Part shown: piece after piece, positions 56,778 through 64,000 of the stretch | Layout: every line of letters starts with the position of its first letter | Numbering within the stretch: position 1 is the first letter of the stretch | Assembly (NCBI GenBank): GCA_009761415.1 | Contig: QUOL01000004.1 | Span: 496,001 to 560,000 of the forward strand | From: Sarcomyxa edulis | Taxonomy: Eukaryota > Basidiomycota > Agaricomycetes > Agaricales > Mycenaceae | Length of the DNA stretch: 64,000 nt | Direction of reading: 5' to 3' | Notes under the pieces: generated by a model | Told to the model about the DNA's origin: nothing | Seen by the model: only the letters and a program-made list of their open reading frames with translations | The model's database searches: none | Program-made: the position numbers and the translations under genes

Positions 56778-58087
56778 ATGCTGCAAAGAGCCGTCGCCAT
56801 CGTCGCCATCGCCAACTTCATCTTGAATACAATTGCTCAGAGGACGGAAGTTATATGTTTGCCCGGAAGCGAATGGGTGCGAATAGAGTCCTCTGGAGGG
56901 AACTACTTCTAAAACAGTACGATAGGCATCTAACTCACTGGGCCAAAACCCGTGTCTTGTCTCTGCTTACCTCGAAGGAGCGTGTGAGGGCGGACGTGCG
57001 TCTTTGATTCTATCTTAGCCTGGGATGGGCGATCCGCTGACTTTACACTATCTGGACCTGTAGAGTTCGACATCCCTGCCCTTCAAACGGGACAGATATA
57101 TACTGGACCTAGTTTAGACGATAGCACCCAGTGCAAGTGTAATACAGTTGTGTATTCACTCGTAAGTGCATGCGGATTGTGTCAAAACAACTCGATCGTA
57201 ACGTGAGCCGTGCTCTCCTACGTTTAACTGTACTCTCATCCAAGGCTGGGCTTATTCTAGATGGGACAGATGGGCGACTAACTGTTCGACAGTATATGTC
57301 CAGGATTACCCAAAAGGTATCCCGACCGGCACTGCAGTTCCTGGCTGGGCGTACCTGGATGTGGTAGTGAGTTGACCTCATTTTACTTCAACATCGATTA
57401 ATTACAGCTTTGTCAATCAATGTGCTCGACAGACATCTAATGTCTTCAATGCTGCAGCTGCTCAAGCTGACCTAGGTAAGTAAACGACGTATCGCCCAAG
57501 AACGTACCAAATCAACGCCGTTCTATCCAGATGCTCCTGAGTCAACTGCGATTCCTTCATCAACTGTTTCTCCTTCGCAAACGGCGTCTTCCGTGCGTTC
57601 ATCCGCATCGAAAAACTCGAATGCGGGAGCTATAGCCGGTCAGTTCATTTGAAGTTGATTGTGTCACCTATGTTCATCTCTCCCCAACTCCAGGTGGTGT
57701 CGTTGGCGGGGTGGTTCTTATATCACTTGTAGCTGGATTGGCCCTTTGGTTCCTCCGTCGGAAGCGAAATAGAGTAGCACCGTCTACTCTGGTGAACCTT
57801 AACGGTGGACTCCCTGCATGGGCTCAGATGGGATATGCCAGTCCTGGCTCTTCTCCGCCCATTACAACGCCCAAACTTTATGTGAGGATACTTGGTCTCA
57901 CAGTCTTGTCCTATGCTATAACCTATGATCCTTTCAGGACCCTTCCGACCCTACAACTTTCCCCACCTCACCAGCGCCGAGTTCTGCGATGTACACTACG
58001 CACGGCTATGCACCGTTCAATCCAAGTACGACCCATCCCAGTGACTACGCGGCAGTGGGGCGCTATAATGGAGCACCGGAGCTTTGA
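56778..58087 (+). CDS. Single-pass membrane protein, tandem copy 2 of 3
   Basis: Signal peptide MLQRAVAIVAIANFILNTIA (then QRTE) is followed by CLPGSEW, NSLGQNPCLVSAYLEGACEG, FDIPALQTGQIYTGPSLDDS, QCKCNTVVYSLVSACGLCQN, WATNCSTVYVQDYPKGIPTG, TAVPAWAYLDV and NVFNAAAAQADL. A Ser-rich stalk (SSTVSPSQTASSVRSSASKN) comes next, then the helix GAIAGGVVGGVVLISLVAGL (ending ALWFL) and RRKRNR. The tail is Pro/Ser/Tyr-rich (PSSAMYTTHGYAPFNPSTTH) and ends YNGAPEL. Cysteine spacing matches copies 1 and 3. The closing residues (APEL here, VAEL in copy 3) are shared, suggesting a retained short C-terminal signal. Stop TGA at 58085-58087. Confidence 0.82.
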
Positions 58088-58456
58088 CTATCTGCGATCT
58101 TCAGTTCCTTCTCGGGTGCGTGAGGCAGTGTAAAGGAGGTGTAAAATATATGCATATGTCTTCTCACTGTATTCATAAACAATTTTCTATGTCACTGACC
58201 CGCATCAACATTCGTATCAGGCTTCTCCGGCTTCGGCAGGCAGTGTATCATTCAAGTTGTCTGGATTGAACGAGGAACCACATGTTAGCGGCCCGAACCT
58301 CATTGCGCGCGGTGCTTGCCTCGTGCCGGACACCTGCTTCCCCAGCTATAAGTACCTTCATCACACGATTGGCAGAATGCTTTTGTTTGGACAGTCCTTC
58401 TCGGACACAAAGCAGAGTGCTTGCAAGTGCTCGCGGGATCTTAATCTTGAACGAAA
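58088..58456. other. Intergenic region between membrane-protein copies 2 and 3
   Basis: 369 bases. It includes ctataagtac at 58346-58355 and short frames that do not resemble proteins. The leader of copy 3 starts after the element. Confidence 0.35.
58346..58355 (+). promoter_or_regulatory. TATA-like element ctataagtac, copy 3
   Basis: The same 10-mer as before copy 2, here about 100-110 bases before the copy 3 ATG at 58457. Confidence 0.4.
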
Positions 58457-59798
58457 ATGACACGACCATTCGTGACGAAGTTGTCGACTTGGGCTCTATA
58501 TGTCTTCATTTTGGCAAGCTTATCGTACAACGCAATTGCACAGACGTCGAATGTAACATGTTTGGCCTCCTTCACATGGGTAAGTACTTCCGTATTCTTG
58601 CGCCGAACGACTCTTTTCTGATTGACAAACAACTTTCACTCTAGTCACTGAATTCTCTCCATCAGAGCCCCTGCCTGGTTGCCGCATACCTGGAGAGCGT
58701 ATGCCATCCTGGCAGTATGTGATCATTCTCAGTCATCTTCTGAGCTTGAGTACTGACATACGATCCAGCTGCGTTTACAACGCTTCCTGGTCTTTCTGAT
58801 GTGCACTACCTGGGGCCTGATTTTGCGGACGCTGACCCATGCAAATGCAGCACTGTCACCTACTCCCTGGTTAGTGCTTGTGGAGCGTGTCAAAACCACA
58901 CTTTCGAGTCCTGGGGGAATTGGAGTATCAACTGCCCGTCAACCTTTCTGAGCAAGTGAGTACAAAGAGATGTGTAGACCTATAAGCCCGCTAATAGTGT
59001 ATACTGCAGCTTTACCGAACCGATTCCTCCTTCGACGCAAGTGCCCCTCTGGGCATACCTTGACGTCATTGTTAGTCGTTAGTTTTCGCGTTTTTGAATG
59101 TGGTAGTAACTCTGCGCTCTAGAGAAACAACACTTTCGATGTTGTGACTGCACAGTCAAATGCTAGTGAGCTTTGTGATTCCGTTCAATCTCCAGCACCA
59201 ACTGATCTCCCACTACCGTCGGATATGTATAGCTGACATCCCGACCTCCTCCACAATCACAAAAACGACAGTCACGTCTAGTTCATCGGCGACCACGCCT
59301 CCCATCCCTGTCTCTTCTGAAGCCTCTGCCACTTCTGGATCCTCTTCTGACAATTCCACATCCAAAAAGTCGAATGCCGGCGCTATCGCTGGAGGCGTTG
59401 TTGGCGGTATTGCGTTCCTCGCTACCGTAGGCCTGGTGGCGTTTTGGTTTTTCAACAGGCGCAGCCTTGCAGCATCTCTCAACGTAGACCAGAATGGAGT
59501 TTTACCTGAAAAGATGGATTATTTCAACAGCAGGCCCGTTCAAAGTCATGGTCGAACCGCCACAAGTCCGTCTCGATCATCCACACTCTATGTGAGATAT
59601 CCATCAGGACTTTCAGCGATTTTGTTATGACTCATGCATCCTTTACAGGGAACAAACACTTCCCCGGCATCTCCACCGCCAGATAGTACTATCTATACGA
59701 TGTATCCTGCGCAGCGATCAATCGATCACCTCACCGTCAGCCAAACTGGTACCACGCGTCTTCCTGTTGGCCATTATAGCGGCGTGGCTGAACTTTGA
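58457..59798 (+). CDS. Single-pass membrane protein, tandem copy 3 of 3
   Basis: Start MTRPFVTKLSTWALYVFILA and SLSYNAIAQ form the signal peptide. The ectodomain follows: CLASFTW, NSLHQSPCLVAAYLESVCHP, AFTTLPGLSDVHYLGPDFAD, DPCKCSTVTYSLVSACGACQ, WGNWSINCPSTFLSN, FTEPIPPSTQVPLWAYLDV and NNTFDVVTAQSNA. The Ser/Thr stalk (STITKTTVTSSSSATTPPIP) ends in the helix GAIAGGVVGGIAFLATVGLV (then AFWFF) and NRRS. The tail carries PASPPPDSTIYTMYPAQRSI and ends HYSGVAEL. PPPDSTIY and other Tyr/Pro motifs could bind SH3 or WW proteins. The stop is at 59796-59798. Nearest relatives are the two genes just upstream. Confidence 0.82.
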
Positions 59799-60077
59799 GG
59801 CGTGTCACTACAGTATCTCGCGTACTACAATGCTGTCATTATCAGCATATGGCTGGCGCTAAGAAACGTTTCGTTGCCTGCTTCCTCCAACTCTCTCTCG
59901 ACTTCCATATATGCTGAGTCTTATAACCCGTGTCTTTCTCAACATATTCCCCACGCGAACTCTTGGTCCTGCGTCAAGTTCTAACACATGCTATCCTGGG
60001 CTATCGCGAGTATACAGGGTGCTATCGGGATACATTCTGCCAGTGGTGTCGCACTGATAGTCTCTTTGAACTAGACT

Positions 60078-60138
60078 AGTAACCCGTCCGTCTATGAGCA
60101 AGCGTCGATAGACAAGCTTGCCTTTCTCATAGACAGAG
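60078..60138. repeat. Imperfect inverted repeat (possible hairpin)
   Basis: Left arm taacccgtccgtctatgag (about 60079-60097) pairs imperfectly with the right arm ctcatagacagagtggtta (about 60126-60144), with about 30 bases between. The matched core is tctatgag / ctcataga with gtaac / gttac ends. It lies between converging genes. It could be a terminator-like RNA fold or the remnant of a small inverted-repeat element; no coding content is attached. Confidence 0.4.
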
Positions 60139-60558
60139 TGGTTACGAGTCTATCTTTGAACTTCCAAACAAATCGACGGCGAATGAGTAAGCCTCAGTTC
60201 TGTGTGCCTGTCTGCTACACCTGTCTACTTAGAGCTCATCATCCACGCTTATCTTCGTTGAAATACCGCACTTCCATGTCGCTCTCAGGCCTGACCATCT
60301 CCTCCAATTGCATTGCTCGAATCTTGTAGTCTTTGGTCGGGATCCTCCCTTCCTATTATCTATCCTTATACCACTACCTAAAACCAGAATGGACTCGGCT
60401 TGTACATCAGATAAGCTTGGTACGAACAGCCGTCTCTTTTCTTACACTGGAAGATATATGTACAGCATCTATTCCACTGTGACCCTTAATGATTACTGTC
60501 GTCCGCAGATCACCCGCAGAGAAGTAGATGACGAGTGCCTTAAGCTCGTAATCATAGC

Positions 60559-60600
60559 GATTCCTGTTCTGATTCCTGTTCTGATTCCTGTTCTGATTCC
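60559..60600. repeat. 12-bp tandem repeat (gattcctgttct, 3.5 copies)
   Basis: Three exact copies of gattcctgttct followed by gattcc. On the minus strand the unit reads agaacaggaatc (Arg-Asn-Gln-Asn in one frame). It sits in the 3' flank of the first F-box-like gene and is a minisatellite likely to vary in copy number. Confidence 0.9.
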
Positions 60601-60681
60601 GACCCAGACTCATCAAGGGTCCTGGTGAAGGGAGAATGATCAGTCAATCTCTGCTTGTGACCGATAATGGACCTTCAAATC

Positions 60682-61928
60682 TTACTCGACAACTAGTATA
60701 CCCCTGGCACGACACTCTGCGAACATCCTTCGGACCTTGTTGAAGTAATTTTCGTCTGCAAAGATCTTGACCTGTCTCAGTCTCGAGAACTGTCGGCCTT
60801 GGAGGGCATGGTCCAATTTGATTAATGGATAATCCTCCCAGTCCGGTTGGTATTCTACAACTACCAACATCAACTTGGACTCCTTTAGGTTGACCAAAGA
60901 TGGTAGGATCCATGATACTGAGACTGCGTCGAGCAATTTGAGAGTAAAGAGGGCAGTGGTGTGATTTAGCTCGATGGTAGTTAGTTCTGTTGACACTTGA
61001 AAGATAATGATTATCGAAAAAATGAGACACGAAGAGTACGACGAGTAGAAATACCTTTAGACTGTGGACTTTCTTCATCTTCATCTTCATTTTCGTCGTC
61101 ATCGGCGTCGTCATTGTGATAATCATATTCCGCTTCAGCAGCCTGCAAACATAACCACTTCACAGACGGGCCGAGCAACTGCAAGAGCAAAGACAAGAGA
61201 GGTATATCTTCGGGTCGAATATCACGCAAAGTAAGCTTTGTCAAATTTGGTAGGTCCTCCGCGTCATGCGACGTAAACCAATCTATGATCATTGGCGTCG
61301 CAGAATATGAAGTCTCGAGCATCTGTAGACTCTGTGGTGGAAGCAATTCTTTCCAAGAGGAGTCTTCGACAAACCAAGCAGTATCGACGTCGTCGCGTTC
61401 CTGCATTATGAGCTCGAGTGTCGCGAGTTTAGGTAACGAAGCGACGAAATGGGCAACACTGGACAATTCGTCTGGGTTATCGATGATTAGGCGTAGTTCG
61501 TAGATGTGCCGTAGAGAAATGGCGAGATGGTCTGAAACATCAATGGTGATTCGATGACAATATAAGAGCACCACCTTTCGGAGGTCGCGGAAAGGTAAGG
61601 ACTGTTTAGCCAATTCGAGGACGAACGCTGCCGACCAATTTGTCGTCCTGTGAAAAGGATCGGGAAACATCTGGATTTCTGATATGTACGGGCGGATGGT
61701 GCAGTGTGGTGATCTCAGTAGTTCCACAAAAGTCTCCGCCCGGCGAGCATTACGGATGGGTACGTATGCGTATAGAGACTCCCTGCAAGGTTGGACCCAG
61801 GCTCTGCAGACAAGGCTGAAAGACTTGAGCATTTCGATTTCGCCATCATGGTTACCCTGGTATCTGCATAGATCTAGGATCTGTAAACAAAGCTCGAGAG
61901 AACGGGTCGAAGGCAGGTATTGAGCCAT
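60682..61928 (-). CDS. F-box/LRR-like protein, tandem copy 1
   Basis: Start MAQYLPSTRSLELCLQILDL (61928). Instead of a textbook F-box there is EMLKSFSLVCRAWVQPCRES, matching the second half of the fungal F-box (LxxxSLVCRxW). Leucine-rich helices and strands follow: HCTIRPYISEIQMFPDPFHR, FRDLRKVVLLYCHRI, LSSVAHFVASLPKLATLELI, IIDWFTSHDAEDLPNLTKLT. An acidic patch (NDDADDDENEDEDEESPQSK) lies just before the only intron. After it come LKLLDAVSVSWILPSLVNLK and FADENYFNKVRRMFAECRAR, ending ILVVE. F-box proteins select targets for SCF ubiquitin ligases; no target is known here. The upstream TTG in frame is not a start. Confidence 0.78.
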
Positions 61929-62586
61929 TGAGCCTGCTACCGTAGAGTCCGAGTCCGAGGTCAATATCAGTCAAGGATAAGGCTAGCGGAACATGGCTAT
62001 ACCTGAGCTGGAACGTAGGTTAATGATATCAATTCTAGTGTCGACTGGGAGCTAGAACAGTTCAGACTCGAGAAGTTAATCTGTGACAGTCAGTGGTAAA
62101 AGTTTGAGTGGAGTCCGAAATAGCGTTCAAGAATCAACGTTCATCGATGGCATCGATCGCGACACGTCACGCGTCACGCGTCACGGTTTGTACCGAGATG
62201 GCAATCATGTGACATAGACGCGTTCAAACTCCAGATTCTCTGATCCAAAACCTGGATAGTCGACTCAAACTTAAGAGCATGCCCGAGAGCTTAACTACTT
62301 GAAACGAAGCTTCTCTTGGTGACAAGTTGAGTAGAGAGAATCATTCCGTTAAATTGTGAGAACTATAGTCTATCATCCCATACAGATTTTTCGAAAGCCC
62401 GTTCCCTTGTTTCTAGCTGCAGATCACCTGGAGAGCAAGAAAAAACACAGACGTCCTAATCCTGCATCTCGAAATCTGATTCTGATTCAGATTCTGATCC
62501 TAATGGCGAGTCGCTCATCCATTCAGATTGCCTAGTACAGGGAGGCAGAGTTAGCAAATTTCTATCGGGAGACCAGCTTTCGAAGC
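61929..62586. other. Intergenic region between F-box-like copies
   Basis: 658 bases: the leader of copy 1 on the left and the 3' flank of copy 2 on the right. It contains the gtcacgc repeat at 62163-62185 and a gattctgattcagattctgatcc run near 62475, a looser version of the minisatellite seen downstream of copy 1. No coding frame of note. Confidence 0.4.
62163..62185. repeat. gtcacgc tandem repeat containing two ACGCGT boxes
   Basis: Three 7-base units gtcacgc/gtcacgg create ACGCGT at 62169-62174 and 62176-62181. ACGCGT is the MluI cell-cycle box bound by MBF (Mbp1-Swi6) in yeasts. It lies about 240 bases upstream of the copy 1 F-box start. A regulatory role is possible but rests on sequence alone. 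Confidence 0.5.
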
Positions 62587-63807
62587 CTACTTCAGAACAA
62601 GTATATTCCTCGCCTCAGACTCTGCGAACAATCTCTTGATCTTCCTGATATATTTGATCGCTACAAAGACGGTGACCGTCTGTAGATTGGAGAATTGGGG
62701 GCCTGAGAGGACATCGTCCAGATCGGACATCGGGGCCTCTTCCCAGTTTGATTGATGCTCGAGATCGACAGATACCAATTTGGATTCCTTCAAATTGGCT
62801 AAGGAGGGAAGGAGCCATCCTGCTGATACTACATCGAGCAAGTTGAGGGTGTCGAGCGACGTGTTCAGACTGATGTCAATATTCGCGGGCTCTGTCGGTC
62901 ATGCAGACGACGGTAAACAAACGGGAATGGAGGATTGGAAGCGAGACTCACCTTCAGAATCTGTATCTTGTTCCATTTCGTCTCCAGGTATCATATCATA
63001 TTTGACCCATTCAGAACTATGAGACTTCAATTCTAGGTACTGCACAGAAGGGCCGAGCATGTTCAAGAGCAGAGATACCATATGCGTGTCTTCAACTCGT
63101 ATATCATGCAAGGTAAGTCTCGAGATGTGCTTCGGGAGATCATCCGGGTCATGTGAGGTAAACCAGTCCAAGATAAAAGGCGTCGCAACAGCCTCAGTCT
63201 CGAGCCAAACTAAACCCTGAGGTATAAGTAGTTCATGCCAATCACGATCTTCTAGACCGAACTCAGGAACGTCTCGGTCATCGTCTTCGAATAGTCTGAG
63301 CACGAGTGATCGCATTCCAGGCAACGAGGCGACAACATGAGCGACACTGGACAATTCATCTATATTGAGAACACTGAGTTCGAATGCGACGACGCCCTGC
63401 AAGGAAAGAGCGAGACGATATGCAAGATCGACAGAGATACGATTCCGGTAAAAGAGTTGCGCACGTTCGAGGTCGCGGAAACGCAAGGACTCATTGGCGA
63501 ACTGGACAACGAACGCGGACGACCAGTTCGTTTTGTGGTCTTCATTATCGGGAGACATTCTGATATTCGTGAGGTATGGAAGGATAGTGCAGTGTGGAGA
63601 GCTGAGTAACTCCATGAAGGTTGTCGCCTCGTGAGCATTGCGGATCCATGCGATGGTCCAAGATGCCTCCCTGCAAGGCCCGAGCCAAGCCTTGGAGACA
63701 AGACTGAGAGGCCTGAAAAACGCGTTTTCGGGGTCATAATCACCATTCCCTATCCAACGATCGTAACAAAGCTCGAGAGCACGAGTTGAGGACGGATTTT
63801 GGCCCAT
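62587..63807 (-). CDS. F-box/LRR-like protein, tandem copy 2
   Basis: This is a paralog of the gene at 60682-61928. Start MGQNPSSTRALELCYDRWIG (63807) aligns with MAQYLPSTRSLELC. Shared blocks are FFRPLSLVSKAWLGPCREAS, HCTILPYLTNIRMSPDNEDH, FRDLERAQLFYRNRI, LSSVAHVVASLPGMRSLVLR, FILDWFTSHDPDDLPKHISR and LNMLGPSVQYLELKSHSSEW. A single intron at the same place as in copy 1 joins DTDSEGE-type sequence to EPANIDISLNTSLDTLNLLD. The end reads FVAIKYIRKIKRLFAESEAR and ILVLK. The F-box match is weak in both copies. Upstream flanks also share cctgagctg and gagtccgagtccga words, so the duplicated unit includes the leader. Confidence 0.78.
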
Positions 63808-64000
63808 GGAGACGAGGTATATGAGGGAATCGAGCAAGGTCTGCAAGTCAAGTGTGAGATACTTCAATAGCAGGAGGTATGAGCAAGGGTTAAGAGCCTA
63901 CCTGAGCTGAAGAGTCTAAGATGCGGGTGAGGAGTACCACGTAGTGCGAGTTCGAATTGGTGGAGTTGAGGCTGAGTCCGAGTCCGAACGTCGCGATTCT
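63808..64000. other. Leader region of F-box-like copy 2
   Basis: The last 193 bases upstream of the copy 2 start. They share words with the region upstream of copy 1 (61960-62010). No other gene begins here. Confidence 0.3.

Larger units (their letters stand above)
59799..60681. other. Intergenic, convergent 3' ends with a short tandem repeat
   Basis: 883 bases between converging stops. It contains the 12-base tandem repeat at 60559-60600 and a GTAACC..GGTTAC-like inverted pair around 60078-60135 (taacccgtccgtctatgagcaagcg against cttgcctttctcatagacagagtggtta), which could form a hairpin. No firm coding frame. Confidence 0.35.

Noticed and set aside
59799..60640. Minus-strand frame at 60407-60616 with repeated Asn-Arg-Asn-Gln
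   Set aside because: It is the translation of the 12-base minisatellite and has no plausible splice partners.
1..64000. Mobile elements, CRISPR arrays, rRNA or biosynthetic gene clusters
   Set aside because: No transposase, reverse transcriptase, integrase, terminal repeats, regularly spaced repeats, rRNA motifs or PKS/NRPS/terpene synthase motifs were recognised on either strand.

Overview
The window reads as nuclear DNA of a basidiomycete fungus, most likely a mushroom-forming Agaricomycete. Genes are densely packed on both strands. Nearly all are interrupted by many 45-70 nt introns with gt..ag ends. Protein resemblances are fungal throughout (Cuz1, Vps2, Cog4, Utp22, Ydj1, Sda1, Skt5, Jhd1), and several single-pass membrane families look typical of basidiomycetes. 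Gene models below were spliced by eye: a start or stop codon in conserved sequence is firm, while individual exon edges in less conserved genes may shift by a few codons.

Layout. 1-4.4 kb: an AN1 zinc-finger protein (Cuz1-like), ESCRT-III Vps2 and Golgi tether subunit Cog4. 4.8-7.9 kb: two tandem copies of a WD40-like protein. 8-12.3 kb: ribosome-biogenesis factor Utp22. 12.4-17.6 kb: an NmrA-like NAD(P)-binding protein and a GH3 beta-glucosidase with a PA14 insert. 17.9-26.2 kb: a UPF0538 protein, a farnesylated type I DnaJ (Ydj1), an omega-amidase/nitrilase, a diacylglycerol/sphingoid kinase-like protein and Sda1. 26.4-31.4 kb: a coiled-coil protein, an RGG protein and phosphoglycerate kinase. 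31.6-37.7 kb: a PHD-JmjC histone demethylase, a prenylated Sel1-repeat protein (Skt5/Chs4, chitin synthase activation) and a PITH-domain protein. 38.2-45 kb: a secreted/transmembrane cysteine-rich protein, a conserved membrane-like protein, a WDR53-like protein and the tiny cytochrome oxidase subunit VIIc. 45.8-48.2 kb: two tandem MYND zinc-finger proteins. 48.7-51.5 kb: an LRR-like protein and ribosomal protein L7, one intron of which appears to carry a C/D box snoRNA. 52.8-53.9 kb: an aldo-keto reductase. 54.9-59.8 kb: three tandem single-pass membrane proteins. 60.7-63.8 kb: two tandem F-box/LRR-like proteins.

How the parts relate. There is no operon-like pathway. The conserved half is housekeeping (membrane traffic, ribosome assembly, glycolysis, respiration, chaperones, chromatin), often arranged as divergent pairs sharing 70-240 bp promoters or as tail-to-tail pairs. 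The variable half consists of local tandem duplications (WD40 pair, MYND pair, membrane-protein trio, F-box pair), as is common for young families in mushroom genomes. I found no transposon with recognisable coding capacity, no tRNA or rRNA gene, no CRISPR, and no obvious biosynthetic cluster. The least expected signal is the RPL7-intron snoRNA, whose 13-nt guide matches a universally conserved large-subunit rRNA segment.
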